Assembly: GCA_018127085.1 (NCBI GenBank)
Contig: CM030722.1
Span: 496,001-560,000 of the forward strand
DNA length: 64,000 bases
Direction: 5' to 3'
Origin: Pneumocystis sp. 'macacae'
Taxonomy: Eukaryota > Ascomycota > Pneumocystomycetes > Pneumocystales > Pneumocystaceae
Positions 48,310-61,304 of this stretch are shown piece by piece; positions within the stretch are counted from its first letter, which is position 1; each line of letters starts with the position of its first letter. The notes beneath the pieces were generated by a model. It had not been told where the DNA came from and searched no databases. It was given only the letters and a program-made list of their open reading frames with translations. Both the position numbers and the translations under genes were made by a program.

Positions 48310-50823
48310 ATGAGTTCAGGAAAAAGTAGAGATGTAAAAAAACATATTCTCTTTGAAGTATCAATGGAAGTTTCAAATAGAGGTATGGTTCTATTTATAT
48401 GTTTTTTTATTTAACTAATTATTCTGATAAATTTCTTTAATTTTAAATTGACTGATTTATAGTTGGTGGGATTTATTCTGTTCTGAAATCAAAAGCACCG
48501 GTTACATCTATGGAATATTCTTATGACCGTTATGTTGCCATTGGGAAGATTACTGAGTCAGCAATTAATTTTGAAGTTGAACAACTTAGTACTGAAGATC
48601 AACCTACTCTTCATGAAACATTACAATATATGAAAAAAAGAGGAATAAGGTATCTTATTTTATGTTTTTATTTCAAAGTTAATTTTTGACTTAGTTATAT
48701 TTATGGAAGATGGTTAATTGATGGCGCACCTCGAGTTCTTTTATTTGATTTAGGTAATGCTTATCACTGGTTAAATGAATGGAAAGGTGATTTATGGAAT
48801 ACTACTGGCATTCCTTCTCCACCTGATGACTCAGAAACTAATGAGGCAATTGTTTTTGGTTATATAGTAACTTGGTTTTTGGGAGAAGTACCTTATAAAT
48901 AATTGTTTAATTTGTTATTTAATTTTTTAAGTTTATTTCTCATGAACACGAAAGAGCTGTTGTAGTTCATTTTCATGAGTGGCTTTCCGGTGTAGCGCTT
49001 CCACTTTGTAGAAAACGTAAATTAGATCTAACAACTATTTTTACTACACATGCAACCTTACTTGGACGTTATCTTTGTGCAGATAATGCAGACTTTTATA
49101 ATAATTTGCAATATTTCGATGTAGATTACGAAGCTGGAAGAAGAGGAATTTACCATAGGTATTGTATAGAGCGTGCTGCAGCTCATAGTGCTGATGTCTT
49201 TACAACGGTATCACATATTACTGCTTATGAAAGCGAGCATTTATTGAAAAGAAAGCCAGGTGATTGTAATTTATGTTCCTTTTTTTAATAATAGATTAAA
49301 AGATGGCGTTTTACCTAACGGTCTTAATATTGTAAAATTTGCTGCTGTTCATGAGCTTCAAAATTTACATGCTATATCTAAACAAAAAATAAGTGAATTT
49401 GTGCGTGGGCACTTTTATGGACATAATGACTTTGATCTTGATAACACATTGTATTTTTTTACATCTGGAAGATATGAGTATAGAAACAAAGGCGTTGATT
49501 TATATATTGAAAGCCTTGCTCGTAAGCTCCTTAGAATATAAATTACATATTCTAAGTTTTTCTAGGATTAAATGGGCGTATGAAAGGATCTGGTAGTAAA
49601 ATGACTGTAATTGCATTTATTATTATGCCTGCTGCTACACATTCATATACTGTTGAAGCTTTAAAGGGACAAGTAGTTATGAAATCTTTGCAGAATACTG
49701 TTGAACATATTCAGAAAGAAATAGGTCAAAGAATTTTTGAGAAATGTTGTCAACATTCAAAGTATATAATTTTGGTTTTGTTTTAATGACTGAAAAATTT
49801 AGAGATTCTGATGATTTTATTGATACAACAAATCTTTTGACAGATCAGGATAAAATTTTACTTAAACGACGAATGTTTGCATTGAAAAGATCAACATTGC
49901 CCCCAATTGTTACGCATAATATGGCAGATAATAATGATCCAATTTTAACACAAATTAGAAGAGTTCAATTATTTAATTCTAAAGAAGATAGGGTCAAAAT
50001 AATTTTTCATCCTGAGTTTTTAAATTCAAATAATCCTATATTATCTCTTGATTATGATGACTTTGTACGTGGATGCCATCTTGGTGTTTTTCCTTCATAT
50101 TATGAACCATGGGGCTATACACCAGCTGAGGCTATAGTTATGGGTGTTCCTAGCGTGACAACAAATATTTCGGGTTTTGGATGTTACATGGAAGATATAA
50201 TTGAAAATCCATCCGATTATGGTATTTATATTGTTGATAGAAGAATGAAATCAGTTGATGAGAGTATAAATCAACTCACAAATATAATGTACAATTTTAC
50301 AACTAAAACACGGCGACAACGTATTAATCAACGTAATCGTTGTGAAAGGTTAAGTGATTTTTTAGATTGGAAAATTATGGGTCTTGAATATATTAAAGCT
50401 AGGCAACTTGCATTAAGACGTGCTTATCCCAATAGTTTTAATGATGATGATTTAATAGGAAAAACTACAAATTTAACATTAAGAAGCGTAATTAAAGTTC
50501 CTCCGCCTTTATCAGTACCTACAAGTCCAAAATATCGAAATACTTTAGTATCCATAGAAGATTTAAACGATATTGAAGAAGATATACAAACTCTTCGTAC
50601 AAATGATTATATTTCAAGTAAATTCAATGATAATAATCAAGTTAGTTTTTATGTTTTATTTTACTTTATTTAACTTAATTGAAGAATGAAAATGCACTTT
50701 CTTTATTAGACATCTTTAAAAACAATTAATAGTAGAGAAAATGATATGTTTATTGGTTTTAAAACTAAGATATTAAGAGTGAATTATATTTTTACTAAAT
50801 TGATAGATATTGCGTTTATTTAA
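48310..50823 (+). CDS. GSY1: Glycogen synthase (GT3 family)
   Basis: Adds glucose from UDP-glucose to glycogen. Eight exons: 48310..48382, 48463..48649, 48710..48887, 48932..49259, 49303..49521, 49566..49761, 49803..50640, 50710..50823 (564 aa). Family motifs: [20 protein letters not shown] at the N-terminus, [57 protein letters not shown], then the catalytic acid motif [19 protein letters not shown] and [10 protein letters not shown], and an Arg-rich cluster ([11 protein letters not shown]) that binds glucose-6-phosphate in yeast and animals. The C-terminal regulatory tail is short compared with about 700 aa in yeast. The last exon is the least secure part. Confidence 0.93.
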
Positions 50824-51188
50824 TTATTACTATTTTTTGAAAAAGATAACTAAAATTATATTAAGAATAATTCAATCTAGTCTTTTATCTATTTAATATA
50901 TAAATATTTAAAATTTTATTTAATAATTGAAAATAGTTTAAAACTTTTGATTTATATAAGCATAATTTCGACAAAAATTAAACAAATAAAAAATATTATT
51001 TTTAAAATATTACAATTATCTTAAAAAACATTTAACATATTTAAAGAATATTTAATGTGTTTTAAAAATATTCTCTTTTTATACACTATATTGTGAGTAT
51101 AATTATTAAAAAATAAAAATAAATATTATATTTTTTATTCGATTGTACTAAACTCTATCTAAATAATTTACATATGTTTATTATATAT
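50824..51188. other. AT-rich convergent intergenic region
   Basis: 365 bases between the convergent GSY1 and NAA15 stops. Nothing recognised. Confidence 0.5.
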
Positions 51189-54132
51189 TTAATCAAAACC
51201 TGTAGCTAGTGGAAATTTCATCAAAACTTTCTTTTTAAACATGTTTTTAAGTTTATCTTCAGTAATAATATTAAATGTTTCTTTAAATATTGTAATATTA
51301 TTAAAAGACAAAAGCTGTATTATAGCTGCTTCTAAATGAGAAAGTTTATCAATAAGTATAAGACCTTTAATATAAGATAGTACATGATATGGACTAAGTT
51401 CTTTTGTATCTCTATAAAATTTTTCATTTAAACTATGTTCCGTAATTTCTGATTTAAATATTTCATTTTTTTCTTCAACTATTTCTTTAATTTCTTGATA
51501 TTTTGGAATATTTTTGACTAATATATATTAAAATATGTTAAGAATACATAAACCTACTATTTTTTTTAAAATATATAATTTGTAAATGCAATTCGGGATG
51601 ATATAAATCTATTTTTTGTGCATTTAAAATACATTCTAATGCTTGTAAATACTTTTCTACGTATATTAAATTTTATTTAATCGAGAATTTATTATTATAC
51701 CTTGACGAAAATAAACTTCAAATTCCATAATATATATATGTATATTATTGAGATCAAGCAATTGTAATGGTAAAAGAAATTTTAAAGCTTCTTGAAGAGG
51801 GTTTTCAGTCTATTAATTAATAATTCTTTTCAATATGCATTTACCTGAATTAATTTATTTCCGTTAGGATCATCATCAATATTTAGTCCCTCCTCTTCAT
51901 TTTTTTTTTTATCTTTTTTGGCATCTAAATTATTATTTTCAGGTTTAATACTCTTTATTCGTTCTAACGTCTTTTCATTTTTCAAAACAATTAAATTAGT
52001 ACAATCAAAATTGGTTTTTAAATTTGGTTGATCATGAAGTAAAACATATATTTTTATTGCCAATTGTGCGGCTTCTAAATAATATGGATGAGAAAACAAT
52101 TGGTCTTCCCATTTTAAACATTTGATATAGGCTCTAATAGTACCTTTTTTTGGAGAATAAGAATGAAAATCAAATTGATCATCACTCCAAATATTAAAAA
52201 TCTACAATAATAAAAACATAATTTAATAATATTAAAAAATACCTTTAAAATTGTTTCAAAGCGTTTTAATGCAATATTGTATTTTTTTTGACGTAAAAAT
52301 GATTTCCCATCTTCTAAAATAAACCAAATACATTGCATATCAATTAAATCTTCTATTGGTCCGCCAACTATGTCTGTCTATTAAAATCTTAAAATATATT
52401 TTAATTTCATCAATATCAATCCTACTTTTGTGAAAAGACTGAGAATATCTACAGCTTCTTTATTATAATCATTACGCAACATGTATTTTGCACATTTTGT
52501 ATTTATATATCTATCTTGTAAATCCAATTTTCGCGCATTATCAAGAAAAGACATAGCTAATTGATTATTTCCTGCATGCTTGTAAATACGAGCTTTAGTC
52601 ATATATAATTCTGCAAGTGTAGGTGTGTGTTCAATAGCTTTGTCAATGTACATTAATGCTTTTTCTGTTTCACGCAAATAATCATAATGTTGAGCAAGAA
52701 AATATAAGACCCAAAGTAACACTGTTGGGTCTTTACTTTCATTTCCACCTAAAATTTTATTAATAATGAGGAATTCCTCGTAAATTAATTAAAATCTCAC
52801 ATGAACTATATTTTTCTGAATATAAGTCATTTAAATATTGTTCTACTAAATTTTGAATTATATCTCTTTTTTTTTTATCTAAATACAAGTCTTTAATAGA
52901 TATAAATGCAGAAGGAACACCTTTTTTAAAAAGCTTTTTTAAATATTTATTTACTGCATTCTTAAATTCATCATCTATAATGTATTAAAAAATGTTGCAA
53001 AAATCATTATCAAATATTACTGGATAAGAAATTGAGGGGCATACGCTTAGCCATGTATGATTTAGGATATTTTTTCTGAAGATCAAAATACATTTGTTTT
53101 AGTCCATTAATATCTATAATTTCATCTTTGTTTCTTAATCCTTTTGCTTTAGCCAAATTAATATAATACTGATCATTTTCAGAGTTTCGATTTAGTAATT
53201 TAGTATATTCTACAATTGCTTCTTTTCGTTGTAGTTTTAAAAAACATTTAGCTTTAATTTCCATAATAGATATTTTATCAACTATTAATGATTCCATAGA
53301 ATTTATATACTTTAATACTTTGCTATAATTTCTAGATTTTACAATTATATTACATTTATATAAAATGATTTCTGAATTTTCATAATCTTTCAAAAAAATG
53401 TCCTAGATATATTATAGATATTCAAAAAAATATAAATATATAAACCTTAGACGTATTTTCATATGTTGTTAATATTTTTTCTGCTGTTATTATATCCCCT
53501 TTTAAATCATTTGCTAATGCATAAGCTGTCCAATTCTGCCGAAGCTTAGGATTTAATTGAAGTAATGTGTTTCTAGTATTCTATTTATAGATTTAATCAT
53601 AGAAGTATTGGAAAATATTCATACCACTAGTTGCACAAAAAGACGTTTATGAGTTTGAAGTAAAGCTAAATCTCGTAATATTTGTAAATTTTCTTTATCG
53701 TGTTTTAAAGCATTAAGATAACATTTTATAGCTTCATTATAATTCTTATCTAAGCGATGCAAAAGACCAAAAACATGCCAACAGACATGTGATGTAAGAT
53801 TATTCCTAAGTCCTTTTCGAGCAAGTTCATATCCTTCTGGTTTTTTATTTAATAAACTTAAGATTAAACCTTTCATGGCTAATGTTTCTAAGCAAAAAAT
53901 TTAGTATAAAAATGTGATAAAAAATGCATAAGACCTCCATGATCAGGATACTTTTTTAAAATTTGATTGGCAGTTTTTAGGCCTTTTTTATATTGTTTTA
54001 ATTCGTAAAATTTCTATTAGAATATAGATTATTTTTAGTCTAAAAATTTATAGAAAAAAAAAAACTTACAAGAATTTGACGAAAAAGAGACGCTTCTTTA
54101 GAACCTAAATCTTGTTTTGCTGTTGAAGCCAT
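51189..54132 (-). CDS. NAT1: NatA N-terminal acetyltransferase auxiliary subunit (Naa15/Nat1)
   Basis: TPR scaffold that anchors the NatA catalytic subunit to ribosomes for co-translational N-terminal acetylation. Twelve exons (complement): 54070..54132, 53935..54013, 53625..53887, 53446..53580, 53021..53402, 52801..52974, 52426..52748, 52243..52377, 51845..52201, 51701..51809, 51558..51656, 51189..51517; 815 aa. TPR-like helices run through the whole protein: [99 protein letters not shown] Lys/Asp/Glu-rich linker lies near 640-665. All eleven introns are 35-56 bases with consistent phase; exon 11's donor is GTAGGT. Confidence 0.93.
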
Positions 54133-54901
54133 TTTTATTGGATTTAGAAATTGAATCTTTTGGATAAAAATTAATCGTATGGAATTTTAATAAATTTTTA
54201 TAGTATTTAAAATGGTATAGAATATAATCATAATATAAAAATTTATATTATTTTGCTTTATAATTCAAAATATCAAAAAATTAATATATTTAAATAAATA
54301 AATAAATAAATATTTATATAGTATTTTTTAATAAATATATAAAATAATTATATTTGATTAAAATAAAAAAAGTAAACTTAATTCAGTAGAAAAATAAATA
54401 TTTAAATTTATGTAAATGTTACTGTTTAATATATTTTATTAAATTTAATATTTTTAATAATAAAAGTTATATAATTAAATCTTGTTCTTTTTAGAAGAAA
54501 TATAGATTAGGAATATAATATATATATAACTACTTTAAAGAGTATTTTAATTATTACGAAATATTTATTTTATTAATATAATAATAAAATATTTTTTATT
54601 TTTTTTAATAATTTATTTAAATTAAAAAAAATATAAAAAGATTAAAATTATATACTTTGAAATAAAGAAACTATTATCCATATTATTCCATGATTATATC
54701 TAATACTATAGATCAATTTTCATAAATCATGTAAATCATTAATTTTAAAATATTTTGATTTTTATTAAAAATAAAATATTTAGAAAAACATACAACATTT
54801 TAAATAATACTTAGACTATTTACCTATATCATATAATTTTTTATTAAATCAAATTATTACTTTATTGTTTCTCAATTTTTATAATAGTGATATATTTTAA
54901 G
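54133..54901. other. AT-rich gene-free region with AAAT microsatellite
   Basis: About 770 bases upstream of NAA15, among the most AT-rich in the window. A short (TAAA) tandem array lies near 54291-54311. No gene recognised. Confidence 0.5.
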
Positions 54902-55889
54902 CTAATGTTTTACTTTTCTAAAATTTTTATTTTTTTTTATTTTAAAGTTCTCAATAGCATTTCCGAGAAATAATGCAGCTTTTGCACAAGAATTTATAAG
55001 TTTGAACCTATCTGGACCAAGATTAATTCCTCCATACCATCTACTTACAACTAAAAGAACATTTTTTACATCCTATAATAGTTATAAATAAACAAAGAGA
55101 AAATGCATTACCATAGATAATAATAAGTATGATAAATTTAAACCAGCACCTTTTTCTCCATCATCATCATTATCTTGAATAATTATAAACAGAATTTATC
55201 TATTAAATAACTAACCAGAAATAATTTCACCATTTTCTTTTATTAATCTATATGCCCATATATTATGTGTTGCATTTTCTAATGATTTTTCATATTGTAA
55301 GCTTTCAAGGGCTCTATAAATCATATCTAAAGACTTAATTTCAAGCATCCGCCCGATAAACTTAGATTTTTTTAATGTTAAGACTTCTGAAACAACCCAT
55401 GGCATAATATTTTGAAAAATTATTTTTTTCTCGTTCTTTTCAAAAGAAGTGCTTAAAGCATTAGAAGTCTCCATATTAGCTTTAGAATTGTTTGCATCAT
55501 TAAAATTTTTTTGCACAAGATCTAAGTCTTCTAAAAAGTTTATTAATTCAAAAATGCAACCCTAGTGTTATAAACATTATTTTTAGTTTTCATAATATAA
55601 TATTATCTTACATTTCCAGATGGAATTTTTGCTATAACTTTTTCTATAATAGATTTTTCAATATTCTTAGATTGCATAATACATGGTTTTTCAAAAGGAT
55701 ATGTTTCTGAAAATTTAAGAATAATAGAATATGGCTTTCTTGGAAGTTTAAGAATATAAATTTTAGCATTATTGTCTAAAGACATGAAACAAGATGGATA
55801 AATTGAACTGTTAATCCTGAGAAAAATCAAATGAAAAAGAATACTTACTTTATAGCAGCAAATTCCTCATCTAAAGTTTGAGAAGACAT
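54902..55889 (-). CDS. YIH1: Yih1/IMPACT homologue (Gcn2 regulator)
   Basis: RWD plus UPF0029 (IMPACT) protein; in yeast it competes with Gcn2 for Gcn1 and so dampens the amino-acid starvation response. Exons (complement) 55849..55889, 55612..55816, 55216..55561, 55112..55173, 54902..55072; 274 aa. The RWD domain covers about 1-105 (LDEEFAAIK, PYSIILKFSETYPFEKP, ELINFLEDL). The IMPACT domain covers about 150-265 (LKKSKFIGRMLEIKS, THNIWAYRL, VLLVVSRWYGGINLGPDRFK). Introns 32-50 bases; the first, at 32, is among the shortest in the window. Confidence 0.94.
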
Positions 55890-58182
55890 TAAAGAACAAC
55901 ATAAAAATAGTCTTTATTACATGTATTTTTTAATCAATCAGCAAAATATTTTTAAAACCTTTAAAAATAAAAGCATATCGCGAAAAATAAGAAATTCTTT
56001 AAAATTTATATTTTTAAAAATTTTGAAATAGAAAATTTTTAAATATTTTTAATATAACGCTTTTTAATACTAAAAAGAATTTTAATGTGTATTTAAAAAG
56101 TAGATAAAATTCATTAATAATATTTAAAAATAAAATGAAATATAACAATAAAAAGTTTCCTCTAAATGCAACAAAAATGATTAAATAATGTTAAAATTTC
56201 TTATATTAAAAGAAATTAAGGCTTTAGAATAAATTTATATTTTAAATTTTATATTTAAGTTAAAAAAAACTAACTAGTAGAAAACTAAGTATTAGCTGAT
56301 AGTAATATAGATGAATTTTGAGAAATTGCATTAAGTAAAAGTGATAAGGTTAAATCATGGTATGAAATTTTATCTAATTTATTATTTCATTATTAGTACT
56401 ATTTGTTTAATATTTTTATGGATTTCGTGTTTTTAAATTCAAAAAAAAAATGAATTTTAAAACAACATTACATATCAATTTTATAATAATTTTATAATAG
56501 TTTAATATTCTAATTTCTAGAATAAATTATAAATCCAAAATGAAAAGAATTAAATTATTATTATAATTTAAGATATATTAAATTTAAAACGATTTCTATG
56601 AAAATTTCTAAAATTATTCTTTAAAAAAATTATAGATTTACTTAATTCACAAATTAAAAATACTAAGAAAAATACAATATTATTATTTAGAAGATTTTAA
56701 AAAGCTTTTTATGTAGGTTTTTTATGAATCTGATAATTAAAGAAATTCAATTAGAAGTAACTTATATAAAAAAATAAGTCCAAAAATGTATTAGCTTAAT
56801 TCATCGAAATGAATTTTAATTTTATTTATTAGAAGATATATATTTTTAGATATTTAATGTTTTTTATCTATTATTTATAAAACCTTGAAAATTATTTTAT
56901 AAATATCAGTTCTTAAAGAATCATTTTTAGAAGTAAAAGAATATTTTTTTTAGAAATAATTATAAAGTTTTATTAAAAATCAAAGCTAAATTGAAAAATT
57001 TATAATCTTAACGATAATTACGATTTTAATATTGTGAAATAAAAAAAAATTAATATATAAAGAAATACTTGCAGAAAATGTAAAATAATTTAAAAAGGTT
57101 TAAAAAGGCTAGTATACTATATATAATTCAAATGAATTTATTAATATTAGAAATATAATTATTATAGCTTTTGAAATTTATATTGATTTTTTAGAATTTA
57201 ATAAATGAAAATATTTTAAAATATATTTTAACATTTATATATTTACTTTTGGGGAAGTTGTTTAATAAAAACTTTTAAAATTAGTATTTTAAAAGTAAAT
57301 ATATTTTAAAAATAATATTTTAAATTTCAAATCTATAAAAAATAAAATATAAAATACAATAATTTATAAAAAAATGTAAGAAAATTAAGAAAAATTTAGA
57401 TAAAAATTAAGTAAATTTTTCTTTAAATAGTTAAACAAGAAATTTTATTTTATTTAAAAATTCAGATATTTTAAATAAAAATAAATGAGATTTAAAGGTA
57501 AATTTCACTTTTAATTTTATTAATTACTTTAAAGATAACAATATTAATTCAGACTTAAATTCAAACATAAAATTTAAATATATAATTCAAATAGATTATA
57601 TCTTCTAAAGTATACTTTTTTAAGAATTATTATATTTTTAAAACAAAACTCGATTTTATTGTTAATTTTAAAATATCATAAAAATTTTTATAAATTCAAT
57701 GAATATTGTAAAATACTTAAAAAATTACAACAAATATAACTACAAAAGTTCGTAATATTGAAATTATTATCAAATATAAATCAAAACTTAAATAATTCAC
57801 TAATATATTTTAGATATCAGATTATATACAGAAATATAAACACTTTATTATGAAAATGCTACATAAGGAAATGATTTAATATAGAATTTTGGATAATCAA
57901 TATTTTTTTCTAGATATATCCAAATAAAAATTAATGAAAAACCAATAAAATCTAAGTTTAATTCAAAAATAAATTTACAAAAACAAGGAAGTAAATACCA
58001 TGAAAACTAAGAGAATAAATAATCACTGCATATATAGAAATAATGTCATTTATTATCTTTATCAAGAAATTATTTGTGTAAATATTTTTTCATTATCTTT
58101 CATTATCGAAATCCTATTCCGTAATTAAATTTAGATAAATAATGCAATTAGAAAGCAACCCTTTTTATTATCTTTCTTATTT
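55890..58182. other. AT-rich gene desert (2.3 kb) before the Msg genes
   Basis: Largest gene-free stretch in the window. Extremely AT-rich, many stops in all six frames, recurrent TTTTAGAA/ATTTTAAA-like words but no clear tandem repeat. No rRNA, tRNA or mobile-element protein seen. It marks the switch from housekeeping to surface-protein territory. Confidence 0.6.
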
Positions 58183-61100
58183 ATGCAATTTTTTACAAAA
58201 ACATATGTTTTCCTAGTTTTTATTATCGTACAAACCGTTTTCTCGGAAAATGGAAATTTTTTAGGTAGTTATTTTTTTTTTTACTTAATTTTAATTTTTT
58301 AGATCTTATTAATGAGTATTCCCCACTGTATAGTAAAGATCCATTATTTTTTCATACAAAAAGGAGTTATATCTATTATACTAATCTACGTCATAAATTA
58401 GAAAAGCTAGATCTTGAGAATTTATGGTACAATTATATAGATGATTATTATTATGTCATTACTATCTTAACTCCAAATGAGTTATATTATTGTAAAGGAA
58501 ATTTAATTAAAGCTTGTACTGAACTTAAAAACATGAATGAAAGACTTCAAAGAATTTGTAGAGATCCTAAAACGGCATGTGGTTATGCATACAATAAAAT
58601 GATGCTTAGAATAAAAAAGACTGTTAAAGAACTTTTGGATGAATCAATAAGTGAACATGATAAATGCAATAAATTACAAATAAGATGTTTTCTTCTAGAA
58701 TATCATAAACCGGCGTATCTTAATGAAGGTTGCAAAAAATTAAAAGAATATTGTTATAAAAAAGTCCGTATGGAAGTAGCAAAAGTTATTCTTCATGATC
58801 TTTTGAGAGGAACCTCTGGCAATTTTGATAAATGTTTAAAAAGACTAAAAACTGAATGTTTATCACTTAATCAACGAAGTCCTGAATTGCTCGATTTGTG
58901 TATTAATGGTGCTAATGTTTGTCTTGAGTTTATTTCTAATTCTAAAAAAGAATGTCAGAATCTTCAAAATCGATTTTTATTGAAACAAAAAATAATATCA
59001 GAAAAAAATTGTCTACATTGGCTAGAAATATGCTATTATATCATTCCAGATTGTTCGGTTCTCCATCATGGCTGTCACTCGTTTCGAATGAATTGTGCGG
59101 AAAGTGGTTTTTTTTATGATGCTCCTCAAAATTACAATCTTGATCTTTTTGAAAATCCATCTACTTATATGACCGAAAATGGTGTTCGATATGCCTATGA
59201 AAAATTACACGGTTTAGGTATTTATGTCACTGAACTGAAAAATCTTCCAGAAATATTAGTTCTTGAACTTCTAGTTGGGAAAATCACTACGGGGCGCGAT
59301 GACTGTGTAAAAGCATTAATTAAGAAATGTCCTTTAGTAGGATATTTAGAATTCACTAACTCTATATGTAATATCAAATTTCAAAGTGGTATTCATTATG
59401 CTTGCATTAATTTAAATCATAAAGTTGAGGTTTATTGTGAATCCTTTTTACATAAGCTCAAAAATGGTATTCGATTTTGGAATTATCCCTACCTTCCTCT
59501 TTCTGAAGCAGAGTGTTTAGAATATTTGTCGGCATGTTATTTTGTTGATGATTATTTTATTTATTGGAAAGGATATAATATTTGCAAAGATATACGTCTA
59601 GTTTGTTATCAAATAGGCTTAGAAACAGCAGCCGATAAGGTTTTAATGAAAAGGTTAAGTGGAAAATTAAGGTTGAAGAAAGACTATTCTGGATCTTTAA
59701 TAATTGATCAAGCTTTGTATGATTGCAAAAAAGTTCTTTTTAAAGAATGTGCGCAACTTATGTACCACAGTTATTATGTATTATATAAATGTTTACATCT
59801 ACAGGAAACATGTAGAAATTTGACAAATATTCTTTATAAAAATTCTAAAAGTTTGGATGAAACTTTGAAAAATCTAATAATAGATCCTGATCACGATGCA
59901 TGCAGAAAACAGAAACAAAAATGTCGTGAGCTGGAGCCGTATTTTGAATATACTTTGTATTTATGTAAGCATCTTGATCAATCTTGCAAAAATATAGATA
60001 GATTGATCGAATTGAGATTGAAAATGCTTAAGGAAAATGCTTCGAATTTACTTAATAAAACTACTTGTATTAACTATCTTAACGAATATTGTATACAGGG
60101 CAATAGGGAATATGCATGCGTTAATAAAATAACTGCATGCAAACATATGTTAGATTATGTTTCAAAGCAATGTCAACAATTATCTCGTCATTTACTGTAT
60201 TATGAATTTTCTGGTAAACAAATAGCTCATATTGAACACAGCAGTTGTTCTTATTTAACTCATTCTTGCAAGATGCTTAAAGGGAATTGTCCTAATTCTT
60301 TAAATACTATATGTTTTGAAGTTGAGAAAATATGTACTAATATTTCAGCTGAAAACAAGAACTTCAATGATCTAATCAAACTGTTTAATAAAAAAACATT
60401 CACATATGACATATGTAAATCAGAATTAATTAAAAAATGCGAAAACTATACTACAAAACAAACAATGAATATATTATGTACTAATATCAATAATATGTGC
60501 GAGCGCTTAGGGAAGCATCTAGAAAAAGTATGCGATCAGCTTGTATTAAAAGTTTTAAGATTTTTATTTATTCATCCTAATTCTACTATAGAATGTCAAA
60601 ATTTAACATCTTTATGCACATATATAGGATCTTCTTGTACTGGAATTAACAGTAGAGTTACTAGTTTATGTCATAACTCTACAGATAAATGCAAGTTATT
60701 AGAATCACTGTCAAAATCAGAACCATCATTACCATCACTACCAACAGAACCGAAACCATCATCTCCAATACCACCAAAAGCTCCATTACCAAAACCGGAG
60801 CTACCATCCCCATCATCATCGCTACCACTACCACCACCATCAACAGAATCGAAGCCATCATCACCACAGTCACCAGAACAGCCGTTATCAAAACCGAAAC
60901 TACCATCTCCATCATCATCATTACCAGTACTAAAACCAACTGATTCACCGGCAGCAAATTCATCAATTATACAATCATCAGTCACTTTGGTTACGAATTC
61001 ATCAACTATAAGTTTATCAGCTGCAAATTCATCAACTGCATTTATATCAACTACGTCTACGTCTGCTATATCCACATCAACTGCATCAAATTCAACTGTA

Positions 61101-61304
61101 CACTCATCAGCTGCATCAAGTTCATCAACTACATATTCATCAATCACGCGTTCATCAACAATTACACGTTCATTAAGACCTATACCAACTATATCACCTG
61201 GTATTGATATAAATGATTTTGGAATTAAAGCAGAAGGATTACGAAAAATAAAATTAATTTGGACAATTTTTAGAATAATGCTATGTTTTTGGATAATTAT
61301 TTAA
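58183..61304 (+). CDS. Msg-superfamily surface glycoprotein (complete copy)
   Basis: Cell-surface glycoprotein of the Pneumocystis Msg superfamily, used for adhesion and antigenic variation. Exons 58183..58264 and 58303..61304; 1027 aa. Residues 1-21 are a signal peptide (MQFFTKTYVFLVFIIVQTVF). Residues 28-825 carry many evenly spaced Cys and Leu/Lys-rich helices in repeated Msg-type modules (for example CRKQKQKCRELEPYF, CAQLMYHSYYVLYKCLHLQ). Residues about 826-1000 are a Ser/Thr/Pro-rich stalk, then a hydrophobic C-end (FRIMLCFWIII) with no charged tail, as for a GPI signal. The 38-base intron follows the signal exon. It has its own start and signal peptide and no visible CRJE-like junction, so it need not be expressed from the shared UCS site of classical Msg genes. 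Subfamily not assigned. Confidence 0.88.
60716..61190 (+). repeat. Triplet-rich low-complexity stalk region of the Msg gene
   Basis: Runs of CCA, TCA, CCG, ATC and ACT codons encode a Pro-rich half (repeated PSLPxxP and PKPxxPS-like units, about 60725-60950) followed by a Ser/Thr/Ala-rich half (SSTxS-like units). The antisense strand gives long false frames of Asp/Gly and Met/Val. Such tracts are prone to length change. Confidence 0.75.

Noticed and set aside
60671..61147. 158-aa Asp/Gly-rich minus-strand frame
   Set aside because: Reverse complement of the Ser/Thr/Pro triplet repeats of the Msg stalk.
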